Shown here: piece by piece, positions 22,767 through 31,412 of the stretch
Numbering within the stretch: the first letter of the stretch is position 1
How the letters are laid out: every line of letters begins with the position of its first letter
Assembly: GCA_044224215.1 (NCBI GenBank)
Contig: JBGAKX010000034.1
Coordinates: 1 to 37,401, forward strand
DNA: 37,401 nucleotides
Direction: 5' to 3'
Source: DAOMFM01 sp035429825
Lineage (GTDB): Bacteria > Acidobacteriota > Blastocatellia > UBA7656 > JADIYM01
Position numbers and translations under genes: made by a program
Notes under the pieces: model-generated
What the model saw: only the letters and a program-made list of their open reading frames with translations
Database searches by the model: none
Told to the model about the DNA's origin: nothing

Positions 22767-24524
22767 TTGAGAAAAGTCGTATTGTTCTTTGCTCTGGTGA
22801 GCGTGATGGCCTTGGCGGCGATAAGTGCCGCCGCCACTACGGTTGTCTCCATTACGGCGGACGAGCAGGTCGCTTCGGCGCGTGCCATCTGCATCGGCCG
22901 GTGCACCCGCATCGAAAGCCGGAAGATCAACGGAACCATCTACACCTACATCACGCTCGATGTCCGCGAGGTCATCAAGGGGCGCGTGACGCTTGGCGAC
23001 CTGGTGATCAAGCAGACGGGCGGCGAGGTCGGGGATGACGGGCAGTGGATCTACGGATCGCCGCGGTTTGACGTCGGACGTGACGCGCTCGTGTTTCTCG
23101 GAAGCAACGGCGACGGCGCGTACGTGGTCGACGGCCTGTTCATGGGGAACTTCTCGCTCGAAACCGACAGTGCCGGCCGCCAGTGGGCGATGAGGGACGA
23201 CGGGGGCGAGGGTTCGCTCGTGCTCGACAAGTCGGGTCACCGCGCCGAGCCGCTCCGCCAGCGGATCGAGGTCAACGAGATTCGAGCGCTCGCGACACAA
23301 CAGGCGTCAAAGGCGCCGCTCACGGTCGACGACGACGTGCTGCAAATTCCGGCGGAATACGGCCGTCCGTTCGAAGGCGAGAGCGAGACCTGGCCGAGTT
23401 ACGTCCTGTTCAACACGTGCCGATGGTTCGAGCCTGACTCGGGCGCCGTCGTGACCTGGTACTCGAATTCGACGAACTTCGACTCGGACGAGAGTCTCGG
23501 CGCCGCGCTGACGGACGCGCTCGCCGCGTGGTCGACGATCGACGGCTGCACGCTGCGAATGGTCAACGGCGGCGAAGACACCACGGGATGCGGCTGGGCG
23601 CCGCTCGACCACGTGTCACGCGTTTCGATCGACTGCCGCAACGAGATCGCAAGCCAGGGTTGCAGATCCATCATCGCCATTGGTGGCGCGCACTACACGA
23701 CGCGCGAGACCGTCGTGGTGAACGGCACGACGTTCCGGCGGATTCTCGAGGGCGACGTCGTGCTCAACGACGGCTACTGCGATCTCTTCCAGAACCCGCT
23801 GCCGCTGCGCGAGATCATCACGCACGAGCTCGGCCACAACATCGGTCTCGGCCATTCGGCGGATTCGACCGCCACCATGGCGCCGTTCGTGCACAACGAC
23901 GGGCGCGGGGCGATGGTCAAGCCGGACGACATCGCAGGCGCGCAGTTCATCTACCCTGGATCCTCGGGTGGAGGCGGCGGAGGCGGTGGCGAGACCGACC
24001 CCGATCCTCCGTCCATCGCGACCACGTCGCTGCCCCAGGGCACGGTCGGTGTCGGCTACCAGGCCACGCTTGCCGTGACGAACGGCAAGGCGCCGTTCGA
24101 ATGGACCCTGACGAGCGGCACGCTGCCGGTCGGCGTGGCGCTGTCGTCGTCGGGCGTGCTGGCGGGAGCGCCTACGATCCCCGGTTCGTTCAGCTTCTCG
24201 GTGCGCGTGACCGACTCGCTTGGCCGCGTCGACGGCAAGTTCCTTGCGATCGTCGTAAAGGTTCCGCCGCCGGTTGTTGCGTCGGCGTCGTACAAGGCCT
24301 CAAAGAAGAAGCTGACCGTGATCGGCGTGAATTTCGAGTCGGGAGCTCAATTCGAGTTGAACGGCCTGATCGTCTTTCCGCGCAAGGTGCCGGTGTTCAA
24401 CGCGGCGACCAACACGTACACGGTCCAGGGCAAGCGAAAGGACCTGCATCTGAACAAGGGCAGAGGGACGAACCAGGTCGTCGTGATCGTGGACGGCCAG
24501 CGTTCCCAGGCGTTCGTGTTCTGA
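22767..24524 (+). CDS. Secreted matrixin-like zinc metalloprotease with Ig-like domain
   Basis: A 585-aa exported protein. The TTG at 22767 follows GGAGG by 8 nt and begins a clean signal peptide (RKVVLFFALVSVMALAAISA), so I prefer it to the ATG at 22713. Residues about 20-150 are a beta domain; a metzincin-like catalytic domain has HELGHNIGLGHS (HExxHxxGxxH) and a Met-turn candidate STATMAPF. A poly-Gly linker leads to an Ig-like/putative-Ig domain (SLPQGTVGVGYQATLAVTNG) and a final beta domain with KKKLTVIGVNFESGA. This is probably an extracellular protease; the substrate is unknown. Confidence 0.85.
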   Translation: MRKVVLFFALVSVMALAAISAAATTVVSITADEQVASARAICIGRCTRIESRKINGTIYTYITLDVREVIKGRVTLGDLVIKQTGGEVGDDGQWIYGSPRFDVGRDALVFLGSNGDGAYVVDGLFMGNFSLETDSAGRQWAMRDDGGEGSLVLDKSGHRAEPLRQRIEVNEIRALATQQASKAPLTVDDDVLQIPAEYGRPFEGESETWPSYVLFNTCRWFEPDSGAVVTWYSNSTNFDSDESLGAALTDALAAWSTIDGCTLRMVNGGEDTTGCGWAPLDHVSRVSIDCRNEIASQGCRSIIAIGGAHYTTRETVVVNGTTFRRILEGDVVLNDGYCDLFQNPLPLREIITHELGHNIGLGHSADSTATMAPFVHNDGRGAMVKPDDIAGAQFIYPGSSGGGGGGGGETDPDPPSIATTSLPQGTVGVGYQATLAVTNGKAPFEWTLTSGTLPVGVALSSSGVLAGAPTIPGSFSFSVRVTDSLGRVDGKFLAIVVKVPPPVVASASYKASKKKLTVIGVNFESGAQFELNGLIVFPRKVPVFNAATNTYTVQGKRKDLHLNKGRGTNQVVVIVDGQRSQAFVF

Positions 24525-24536
24525 GGACAGATCAAG

Positions 24537-24570
24537 CCGCAGATGAACGCAGATTTGCGTTTATCTGCGG
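24537..24570. terminator. Bidirectional hairpin, 'ccgcagat' family, second copy
   Basis: CCGCAGATGAACGC (24537-24550) pairs with GCGTTTATCTGCGG (24557-24570) over 14 bp with one G-U, around loop AGATTT. It sits between two convergent genes and includes the aminopeptidase stop codon. It shares CCGCAGAT with the element at 14988-15058. The position favours a terminator role for both transcripts. Confidence 0.65.
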
Positions 24571-25961
24571 CCCTTTGTCATCAGCTGCTCGATCGCATCC
24601 GGTGACGACGGGATCCCGGCCGAGAGCTTCTCGAGGCCGGCGGCCGTTACGAGGTAATCGTCCTCGATCCGCACGCCGATGTTCTCGTCGCGCAGGTAGA
24701 TCCCCGGCTCGATCGTGATCACGTCGCCCGGCTTGAGCGGGGCGGTCACATCACCGACGTCGTGCACGTCCATGCCAAGGTAGTGCGACAGCCCGTGAAT
24801 GAACGCGCCGTCGAGGGTCTTTCCCGTCGAGTCGCGCAACGGGCTCCGTCGCATGCACTCGCGCGCGATCTCATTCAGGTCGCGGATCGACATGCCGGGC
24901 TTGTATCCGTGCGCGGCCGCCTCCTGCGTATCGAGCACGAGCTGATAGATCTCGCGCTGGCGCTTCGTGAACTGCCCGGACGCCGGCCACGTGCGGGTGA
25001 TGTCGGCGGTGTAGTAGTCGTACTCGGCGCCGATGTCGACGACGACGAGATCGCCGGGATCGATCCGCTTGGAATTGTCGGCGTAGTGCAGCACCGTCGA
25101 GAAGATGCCCGATCCCACGATCGACGGAAATCCGGCGCGCATCGAGCCGTTGCGAACGAATGCGGCAGCGATGACCGCCTCAACCTCGTATTCGACGACG
25201 CCAGGCGCGAGCGCATGCGCGACGTCACGCTGCGCCTCGCCGGTGATGGCGATCGCGCGCTGCAGGACGGCGACCTCGTTCGAGCTCTTCACGCGCCTGA
25301 GCGCCGTCAGAAACGGCTGCGCGTCGAGGAAGTCGCACGCGGGGACGTGATCCGGTCCGAGGATCGCTCTTACGCGATCACGCAACGCCGCCTCGCGCGA
25401 ATACTGCCCGCCCGGCTCGGTCGGCAGGATCGAATAGACACGGCAGTCGCGTGCACGGCCATCGGTCGCGCGAAATATCGCCCTCAGGTCGTCGGCAAAC
25501 TGTCCCGCCGGTCGCACGCGCTCGATTCCAAAGCGCTTCTCCGCATCGGGTCCGGGCCCGACCTGTGGTCCGGTCCACCGCTCTTCGCCGAGGTCGCGCT
25601 CGGGGATGTAGAGCGTTTCGCGCTCTCCCGGCTTGCCCGCCGCGTTCAGAATCAGAAACGCTCCGGGCGTCTCGACCCCGGTCAGGTACATGAACCAGTT
25701 GTCCTGCCGGTACTTGAGGTCGTCGCCGAATTCCTCTTCGACGCGGCCCTTCAGGACGACGACGCCGTTCGCCATCGCGTCCATTGCCGCGGCGCGGCGC
25801 GCGCGGTACTCGGCGAGCGGGATGCCGCGAAGTCGTCCGTTCGCCGGCGGAAGTTCGTCGCCGGTCGCCCCTGACCTTTCGATGGCGCCAACGCTGCCGC
25901 CCGGAATGCCGGCGACGACCGCGACTGCAAGCAGGAGTCCGGCCAGTCTCGGGCTAGACAT
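24561..25961 (-). CDS. Exported Xaa-Pro aminopeptidase (M24B)
   Basis: A 466-aa metallopeptidase removing N-terminal residues before proline. It starts with a signal peptide (MSSPRLAGLLLAVAVVAGIP), so it acts in the periplasm. The creatinase-N domain spans about 45-200. The catalytic pita-bread domain has all five metal ligands: Asp and Asp in VVDIGAEYDYYTADITRTWP, His in HGLSHYLGMDVHD, Glu in ITIEPGIYL and Glu in GVRIEDDYLVT. ATG 25961 is chosen because the signal peptide starts there; it overlaps the end of the GT2 fragment gene by 8 nt, implying one transcript. Confidence 0.93.
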   Translation of the reverse strand: MSSPRLAGLLLAVAVVAGIPGGSVGAIERSGATGDELPPANGRLRGIPLAEYRARRAAAMDAMANGVVVLKGRVEEEFGDDLKYRQDNWFMYLTGVETPGAFLILNAAGKPGERETLYIPERDLGEERWTGPQVGPGPDAEKRFGIERVRPAGQFADDLRAIFRATDGRARDCRVYSILPTEPGGQYSREAALRDRVRAILGPDHVPACDFLDAQPFLTALRRVKSSNEVAVLQRAIAITGEAQRDVAHALAPGVVEYEVEAVIAAAFVRNGSMRAGFPSIVGSGIFSTVLHYADNSKRIDPGDLVVVDIGAEYDYYTADITRTWPASGQFTKRQREIYQLVLDTQEAAAHGYKPGMSIRDLNEIARECMRRSPLRDSTGKTLDGAFIHGLSHYLGMDVHDVGDVTAPLKPGDVITIEPGIYLRDENIGVRIEDDYLVTAAGLEKLSAGIPSSPDAIEQLMTKGRR

Positions 25962-26571
25962 TCGGCGCTTTCCGCTGTCGCGCGCGCCCGAGGCCGCCCG
26001 AGATCGACAGCACTCCTGTGTAGGCATAACCGACAAAGAACAGGACAAGGAAAGGAATCGTCCCAAAGATCCCGTACGACGCGGCATACAGGATCATCGC
26101 AAGGAAGTACGCGGCAAAGCCAAGCTCGAGCAGCGGCAGCATGCCGCGCGAACGCTTGTAGCGCTTCTTGACCCACGACGCGTCGTTGTTCGATTCGATC
26201 TTGTACTTCGGCGTGCGCACGAACGACGTCTTGATGCCGAACACCGCTTCAAGCACCGCCTTGGAGTTCGAGAAGCTGAGCCCGATTCCGAGCGCCATCG
26301 ACAACGGCAGGTAGAGCAGCTTCCGTTTCCAGTCGTTCGGGAACAGGTAGATCTGACCGGCGGCATAGAACGCGGCGACCGATGCGGTCGAGAACAGCAG
26401 GATCGGCGCATCGAGCACGAGCAGGTGGAAGAGGCCCTGGTTGTAGCGAACGATCAGCACCGGAAGGTTCAGCACGGCCAGCGCAATGACGAGCGGCGCG
26501 GCGATGTTGCCGGTGAGACGGAAGAACAGCTCGAGCCGCTGCGCGAGCGCCTGGCGCTTGTCGCGCCACAC
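25954..26571 (-). pseudogene. C-terminal part of a frameshifted GT2 synthase
   Basis: A 205-codon frame that continues the GT2 protein after a frame change at 26572. It starts VWRDKRQALAQRLELFFRL, which matches the region after the QxxRW motif in cellulose-synthase-like enzymes. It contains four to five hydrophobic helices (NIAAPLVIALAVLNLPVLIV, APILLFSTASVAAFYAAG, LLYLPLSMALGIGL, and two near the end). No catalytic residues lie here. Coding-like composition is kept throughout, so the break is recent or a sequencing error. A GTG begins the frame but no ribosome site is obvious. Confidence 0.8.
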
Positions 26572-27580
26572 TCGGCATCAGCTTGATGGCAACTTCTGAC
26601 AGTCCCTTGGCCCAGCGGCGTTGCTGCGCCTTGAACGCATTCATGTCGACGGGAAGTTCAGACGGAACGTCGTCGTCGAGCAGATAGACAAACTGCCAGC
26701 CGCACAGTTGTGCGCGGAAGCTCAGGTCCGTGTCCTCGGTCAGCGTGTCGTGCTGCCAGCCGCCGGACCAGTCGATCGCGTCTCGCCGCCACATTCCCGC
26801 GGTTCCGTTGAAGTTGAAGAACGCGCCCGATCGGTTTCGCGCGGCCTGTTCGACGACGAAGTGGCCGTCGAGCATCAGCGCCTGCACCTTTGTGAGCAGC
26901 GAATAGTCGCGGTTGATGTGGCTCCACCGCATCTGGACCATGCCGATGCCCGGATTCGTGAAATAGTCCACCATCCGCCGAAGGCAGTCCGGCCGCGGGA
27001 CAAAGTCGGCGTCGAACACGGCAACGAGCGTCCCCTGTGCGACCTTCAGCCCGTTCTCGAGCGCGCCGGCCTTGTAGCCCGTGCGGTCGGTGCGGTGAAT
27101 GTGCGTGACGTTGACGCCGCGCTCACGGTGGTATGCGACGCGCGCCGCGACGACCTCGGTCGTCTCGTCCGTCGAATCGTCGAGCACCTGGATCTCGAGG
27201 AGGTCCGCAGGATAGTCGAGCGCGGCGCACGCGTCGATGATCCGCTCGGCCACGTACATCTCGTTGAAGAGCGGCAGCTGCACGGTGATCGCGGGCAGGT
27301 CGGATTCGTCAAAGTGGCCCGCCGGCGACGGCTGCTTCCGTGCGTAGCGCCAGAACTGGTAGACGATCCTGAGCCGGTACGCGCCATAGATGGCGAGGAA
27401 GAAGAGGATGGCGAAGTACGCGGTGATGATCACCAGGTCGAGCGTATCGAGGGCGTACAGGTAGCTGATGTTGCCGCCCGGGTAGCGCCCGAACGACTCG
27501 GTGTACTTCTCGAGCCCCGGCAGATCCGGCGGCGCGATGCGCGCCGCGAATCCCGCGATATTGAACAACACTGACGTCAT
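26249..27580 (-). pseudogene. Frameshifted family 2 glycosyltransferase, N-terminal catalytic part
   Basis: A processive membrane GT2 enzyme, cellulose-synthase/glucomannan-synthase like. One N-terminal helix (LVIITAYFAILFFLAIYGAY) precedes the GT-A domain: LPLFNE, VLDDSTDE, FDADFVP (DxD), DTLTEDTDL (TED) and QQRRW (QxxRW). All catalytic motifs are intact. After LMP the frame is lost at 26572 and runs on as an arginine-rich tail to 26249, while the true continuation is in the next frame (25954-26571). A loss of two bases, for example one CG from a CGCG run, would explain it. An intact protein would have about 540 aa. The enzyme probably makes a surface or capsule polysaccharide. Confidence 0.85.
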
Positions 27581-27612
27581 CGACTTCGGTTCCCTCGTAC
27601 CTGCAGAAATCT

Positions 27613-27652
27613 GCCCGCCAACGGCGGGCCGTGCGCGCTCCCCTCGAGCGCG
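27613..27652 (-). terminator. Tandem hairpins downstream of pilT
   Basis: GCCCGCC-AAC-GGCGGGC (27613-27629) and CGCGCTC-CCCTC-GAGCGCG (27634-27652) are two perfect 7-bp hairpins in the 93-nt gap between the pilT stop and the GT2 start. They may end the pilT transcript. There is no T-run. Confidence 0.45.
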
Positions 27653-27673
27653 TCACACCGGACTCGACCCTCG

Positions 27674-28855
27674 CTACCTGATGAACTCGTTCTCGGACGG
27701 TTCAGCCGGGGTGACGGCATCGCCGGACCGCGTCGTCAACGACCGCTCCATGTCGTCGCGCGCCAGGTCCGATGCCGAGCGGATGCCACGCAGCCGCAGC
27801 TTGAATTCATCCACGCTCGTCGCGCCGTTGAGCGCCTCGTCGTAGCTGATCAGGTTCTCCTCGAACAGCTGGTGGAGCGACTGATCGAATGTTTGCATCC
27901 CGTACTGCGAGGTGCCCTGCGCGATCGCGTCGCGGATCAGCGCGGTCTTCTCCGGAATCGTGATGCATTCGCGAATGTACGGCGTGTTGATCATGATCTC
28001 GGTCGCGGGGACGCGGCCGAACGTCGACGACGCCGCGCGGACGAGGCGCATCGAGATGACCGCGCGCAGAACGCTCGCGAGCTGGATTCGAACGCCCTTC
28101 TGCTGGTGCGGCGGAAAGACCGACACGATGCGGTTGACGGTCTCGGTCGCGTCGAGTGTGTGGAGCGTCGACAGGACGAGATGCCCGGTCTCGGCAGCCG
28201 TCAGCGCCGTCTCGATCGTCTCGTAGTCGCGCATCTCGCCAACCAGGATGACGTCCGGGTCCTGGCGGAGCGCGCCGCGAAGCGCTTCCGAGAAGCTGCG
28301 CGTGTCGACGTCGACTTCGCGCTGGTTCACGAACGACCGCTTGTCGCGGTGAAGGAATTCGATCGGGTCTTCGATGGTGATGATGTGACCGGTGCGCGTC
28401 CGGTTGATGTAGTCGATCATCGCCGCGAGCGTCGTGGACTTGCCGGAGCCGGTCGTTCCCGTGACGAGGATCAGGCCGCGCCGGTCCTCGGCGATCTTCT
28501 CGCAAACGGACGGGAGCCGGAGCTCCTCGATCGTGCGGACCGTCGTCGGGATGACGCGCAGGACCATGCCGACGGTACCGCGCTGCTGGAATACGTTGCA
28601 GCGGAAGCGGCCGAGACCCGAGACACCGTAGGCGATGTCGACCTCGGAGATCTCCTTGAACCGCTGCTTCTGGCGGTTGTTCATGATCGAGAAGGCCATC
28701 GAAAGCGTGTCTTCCGCCGTCAGGCGCGACGCCTCGATGATCGGCAGCAGCTCGCCGTTGATCCGCATGAACGGGAAGCTGCCAGCCTTGATGTGAAGGT
28801 CGGACGCACCCTTGCTGCAGGCGATGGCGAGCAGTTCGTCGATCTTCATAGACAT
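27674..28855 (-). CDS. pilT: Twitching-motility ATPase PilT
   Basis: A 393-aa hexameric secretion-type ATPase that powers type IV pilus retraction in the cytoplasm. Walker A is GTTGSGKST, the Asp box is HIITIEDPIEFLH, Walker B is DPDVILVGEMRD and the His box is STLHTLDATETVNRI. The C-terminal AIRAG-like region is replaced by ATEIMINTPYIRECI. The tail (about 25 acidic residues after the fold) is longer than in common PilT. The start at 28855 (MSMKIDELLAIACSKGASDL) has GAGG 12 nt upstream; ATG 28849 is a close alternative. No pilus genes flank it. Confidence 0.93.
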   Translation of the reverse strand: MSMKIDELLAIACSKGASDLHIKAGSFPFMRINGELLPIIEASRLTAEDTLSMAFSIMNNRQKQRFKEISEVDIAYGVSGLGRFRCNVFQQRGTVGMVLRVIPTTVRTIEELRLPSVCEKIAEDRRGLILVTGTTGSGKSTTLAAMIDYINRTRTGHIITIEDPIEFLHRDKRSFVNQREVDVDTRSFSEALRGALRQDPDVILVGEMRDYETIETALTAAETGHLVLSTLHTLDATETVNRIVSVFPPHQQKGVRIQLASVLRAVISMRLVRAASSTFGRVPATEIMINTPYIRECITIPEKTALIRDAIAQGTSQYGMQTFDQSLHQLFEENLISYDEALNGATSVDEFKLRLRGIRSASDLARDDMERSLTTRSGDAVTPAEPSENEFIR

Positions 28856-28906
28856 CGGTGATCCAAACCTCTCTCGAACGCAAACCGCGGAACGGCGGAA
28901 AATGCC

Positions 28907-28937
28907 TGAAAACGGCCAATGGTACCATGAAAACGGC
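28907..28937 (-). promoter_or_regulatory. Direct repeats and palindrome upstream of pilT
   Basis: TGAAAACGGC occurs at 28907-28916 and again at 28928-28937, 21 bp apart (two helical turns), flanking the palindrome ATGGTACCAT (28919-28928). The block lies 52-82 nt upstream of the pilT start, where an activator or repressor would bind. No named site is recognised. The rest of 28856-29103 shows no gene I can support. Confidence 0.4.
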
Positions 28938-29103
28938 ACGTCACAAGCAATGCCGCCAAGCGCAATGTGATTCACAAAATATGGAATCGTTGTCCTGTCG
29001 CGGTGAACAGGTCGGCCAAGCCGGTGTCCACGCTTGTTGCGCTCAGGCGCGACGGGTACATTCTGGACTCGCGGTCAGACGGCCGCCGGACCTCTCACAT
29101 CAC

Positions 29104-29325
29104 ATGCTCATCGACTTTGACGACATCCGACACCTGATTCCGGGCTTTGTTTTCAACGAATACGGCCAGTTGACGGGCAATTTTGTGCGCCGCGAGGACA
29201 TCGTGTGCGTCGAAGAGAACGGCCGGATCCAGGTATGGCTCGACCGCGAGGGTTTCGAAGCGCGGGACCCCGACCGGCTGATTTGCGACTACTCGGCCGC
29301 GCGGCTGCGCGGAGAAGAGTCCTGA
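29104..29325 (+). CDS. Small hypothetical protein
   Basis: A 73-aa protein, MLIDFDDIRHLIPGFVFNEY onwards, acidic with a basic patch and no signal or helix pair. The composition and third-position GC look coding from 29104 onwards, whereas codons further upstream in this frame (Cys- and Lys-rich, AT-richer) do not, so I start at this ATG. The ribosome site is weak. It ends 4 nt from the convergent hydrolase. I do not recognise a family; the last part (EGFEARDPDRLICDYS) could be a small alpha/beta fold. Confidence 0.55.
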   Translation: MLIDFDDIRHLIPGFVFNEYGQLTGNFVRREDIVCVEENGRIQVWLDREGFEARDPDRLICDYSAARLRGEES

Positions 29326-29329
29326 CGTC

Positions 29330-29983
29330 CTAGAGCCAGCGCCCGAGGAACGACATCGTTCGCCGCGCGGCGTCGAGGGCCGTCATCGGCGAGAACATGT
29401 GTCCTTCGCCGGGGTAGATGTGGGCTTCGTGAGGCACCGCGTGCTCCTCGAGCCCGCGGCGGAGCTTTTCGGCTTCGGTCACGGGCACGATCCGGTCGTC
29501 GCCCCCGTGCAGGACGAGCGTCGGAGGCAGGCGGGCGACGTCGGCGTCGAATGGCGGCGGCAGACCGCCGAAGAAATCGACGATCACCTTGACGCGTGCG
29601 TCACGCGTGGCGACCGACAGCCCGAGGAACGCGCCGAGCGATATCCCGATCACTCCGATCCGCGCCGGGTCGGCTGCGGCCTGGTGCTCGGCGAATCCGA
29701 GGGCGTCGGCAACGGTCTGCATCCAGACGGGGAAGTTCGCGCGGCTCGTCGATGGGTCACTCCGATAGGTGCCCGTGCGTTCGAAGTAATGCGGCAGGTA
29801 GACGGCATAGCCAAGCGCGACGATCGGCTTGACGATTGCGCGCACGATCGGCGCGCCGTTGCTCATTCCACCCGAGCCGTGCAACGCGACGATCGCCGGC
29901 ACATTCACGGCTCCCGGGGGCTCGAAACACTCGACGGCGACGGCCACGCCGGAGGATGTGATGGTCGCGGTGCGCTCGTTCAT
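29330..29983 (-). CDS. Dienelactone hydrolase-family alpha/beta hydrolase
   Basis: A 217-aa serine hydrolase. The nucleophile elbow is IGISLGAFLG, the acid Asp is in LHGGDDRIVPV, and the catalytic His is in YPGEGHMF. The oxyanion strand ALHGSGGMSNG is present. The length and order are those of dienelactone hydrolase-like proteins, but the nucleophile is Ser, not the Cys of true dienelactone hydrolase, so ester or amide hydrolysis is more likely. ATG 29983 gives the start MNERTATITSSGVAV. It is the last gene of a three-gene minus-strand run. Confidence 0.87.
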   Translation of the reverse strand: MNERTATITSSGVAVAVECFEPPGAVNVPAIVALHGSGGMSNGAPIVRAIVKPIVALGYAVYLPHYFERTGTYRSDPSTSRANFPVWMQTVADALGFAEHQAAADPARIGVIGISLGAFLGLSVATRDARVKVIVDFFGGLPPPFDADVARLPPTLVLHGGDDRIVPVTEAEKLRRGLEEHAVPHEAHIYPGEGHMFSPMTALDAARRTMSFLGRWL

Positions 29984-30017
29984 CGACGGCGCAGAGTCTA
30001 CCACGCGGCGTCGGACG

Positions 30018-30275
30018 TCATTCGAAAAGGGGCAGGCTGCGGGCAGCCTCGCGCGACGCGCGAAACCGCGAAACGCGCTCCCACGGCTGCGCCTGGGCGC
30101 GCTTGATCGCGTGGCGCGGGCTCCACGCCGCGTACTGCCCGAGCGGAACCCACGTTCCGGTCGCGCGCGCGGACACGTTCAGTTCGCGCACCTCGTCCGG
30201 CGTGAGCAGTTCGCGTTTGACCCACCCGTAGACGATGTACTGGTCGAGCGGGCGGTCGCTGTTGTTCGGCGTCAC
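30018..30275 (-). CDS. Hypothetical protein, 85 aa
   Basis: A small, soluble, Arg/Trp/Ala-rich protein starting GTG: TPNNSDRPLDQYIVYGWVKR, then LLTPDEVRELNVSARATGTW. It lies 9 nt after the stop of the upstream membrane protein and 34 nt before the hydrolase, so it is probably co-transcribed. A possible helix-turn-helix-like pair (YGWVKRELLTPDEVRELN) can be seen but is not enough to call a family. Function unknown. Confidence 0.6.
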   Translation of the reverse strand: MTPNNSDRPLDQYIVYGWVKRELLTPDEVRELNVSARATGTWVPLGQYAAWSPRHAIKRAQAQPWERVSRFRASREAARSLPLFE

Positions 30276-30284
30276 GTCCAGGCC

Positions 30285-30764
30285 TCAGGTCCGGCGATCG
30301 CGGAACGCGAGCCATGTTGCGCCGAGCACCGCCGCGGCGATGCTTGCGATCCACAGAAAGAACCCGATCTGCAGCGACGACATGCGGCCCGTATTGACGC
30401 CGGCCTCGTCGGTCGGAACCTCCTGCACGAACATCATCAGGGTGTCGAGCGCAACGAGAAGCGCGATCGCGGCGGTCAGCGTTGCCGGCACCCACTTCCG
30501 GAACGCGATCAGAAGCAATGCGAGCGCGTAGATTGGATTCGCAAACCAGGCAAATTGGCCGGCAACGATCCCCATCCATCCGATAAACAGAAGGCCGCCG
30601 CCAGGCATTGGCTGCTCCGAACCGCCGATCAGCAATGCCGGCGCACAACACGCGCCGACGAACAGCGCGAGACTCATCCCGATGACGACGAGGCGCGGGC
30701 CCCATGGCGGCCTGTGCTCGGGCGGCGGCGTGCCGCTGCCGGCATACGGGTACGGGGAGCTCAT
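30285..30764 (-). CDS. Small integral membrane protein
   Basis: A 159-aa protein with a Pro-rich cytoplasmic N-terminus (SSPYPYAGSGTPPPEHRPPW) and four hydrophobic helices: LVVIGMSLALFVGACCAPAL, LFIGWMGIVAGQFAW, ALALLLIAFRKWVPATLTAA and a last one near 130-150. It carries adjacent Cys in GACCAPAL. The start at 30764 is favoured by the membrane-protein pattern that follows; the frame extends further upstream through a hairpin. No known family recognised. It heads a three-gene run with the 85-aa protein and the hydrolase. Confidence 0.7.
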   Translation of the reverse strand: MSSPYPYAGSGTPPPEHRPPWGPRLVVIGMSLALFVGACCAPALLIGGSEQPMPGGGLLFIGWMGIVAGQFAWFANPIYALALLLIAFRKWVPATLTAAIALLVALDTLMMFVQEVPTDEAGVNTGRMSSLQIGFFLWIASIAAAVLGATWLAFRDRRT

Positions 30765-30792
30765 TGCGATTCGGGTCCTGTGCCGAGAAGGG

Positions 30793-30825
30793 AATGGCGC
30801 GCGACCATCACGGCCGCGCGCCATT
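30793..30825 (-). terminator. Perfect 11-bp hairpin downstream of the dinB-like gene
   Basis: AATGGCGCGCG (30793-30803) pairs with CGCGCGCCATT (30815-30825) across an 11-nt loop. It lies between the DinB-like stop (30877) and the membrane-protein start (30764). A likely rho-independent-like terminator without a T-run, or a leader structure for the downstream gene. Confidence 0.5.
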
Positions 30826-30876
30826 ATGACGCATCGTTTCTGCCGGGCAAAGTGGCCGCCCGGTCAGGGCCCACGG

Positions 30877-31362
30877 TCAGGCCGTTGCGCCCGTCGCGCC
30901 GGATGATGCGGCCTTTCTGAGGATCGCGATCTGTCCGGCGTGGTAGATGGCGTGCTGGATCGCGCCGTGCAGCGACTGGTAGATCGTCGATCCGCCGGGA
31001 GCCACTGCCGTGTCGAGCGCGCCCTCGTCGAGCGTGTCGATAGCGGCCACGAGTGCGTCGTAACGCGCGGTCAGCCGGTCCACCTCGGCACGCCAGGAGG
31101 CGTCAGTGGCCGTTGCGAGCACCGGCCAGTCGCCCTCGACTGGCTCGTCGGCAGCCTCGCCGGTGACGCGCCGCCGGATGACGTCGGTCCACCCGCTGAT
31201 GTGTGCGACAAGTTCGTGGATCGAGTGCGCCTGGCCGACGGGACGCGCCGCCGCTTCGGTCGCCGTGACGCCGTCGATCGTGTCGCTGAGAGACGGTCCG
31301 TGCCACGCGCCGCCGTTGAATGCCGCGTCGAGCTGCTGCTTGATTCGTGTGAGTTCGCTCAT
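30877..31362 (-). CDS. DinB/YfiT-like metal-binding four-helix protein
   Basis: A 161-aa DinB-superfamily protein with the three His metal ligands in the usual places: His in QAHSIHELVAHISGW and the paired His of GAIQHAIYHAGQIAILRKA. Members include thiol transferases (mycothiol/bacillithiol-dependent) and proteins of unknown role. AGGAGA lies upstream of the ATG (31362). It is divergent from the CGNR regulator gene, with the shared region carrying inverted repeats, so that regulator may control it. Confidence 0.87.
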   Translation of the reverse strand: MSELTRIKQQLDAAFNGGAWHGPSLSDTIDGVTATEAAARPVGQAHSIHELVAHISGWTDVIRRRVTGEAADEPVEGDWPVLATATDASWRAEVDRLTARYDALVAAIDTLDEGALDTAVAPGGSTIYQSLHGAIQHAIYHAGQIAILRKAASSGATGATA

Positions 31363-31412
31363 CGTGCTGGTCTCCTGAAGTGATGTCTGTGATTGAATGT
31401 GTAACGACCCAT

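Noticed and set aside
24762..25874. A 370-codon frame opposite the aminopeptidase gene
   Set aside because: Composition is that of an antisense shadow and no ribosome site or family motif is seen.
28858..29103. Upstream extension of the small gene at 29104
   Set aside because: Codon use changes, being AT-richer and Cys/Lys-rich, and it contains the repeats upstream of pilT.
28999..29140. Short GTG frame reading STLVALRRDGYILDSRSDG
   Set aside because: It ends inside the next frame, has no ribosome site and is only 43 codons.
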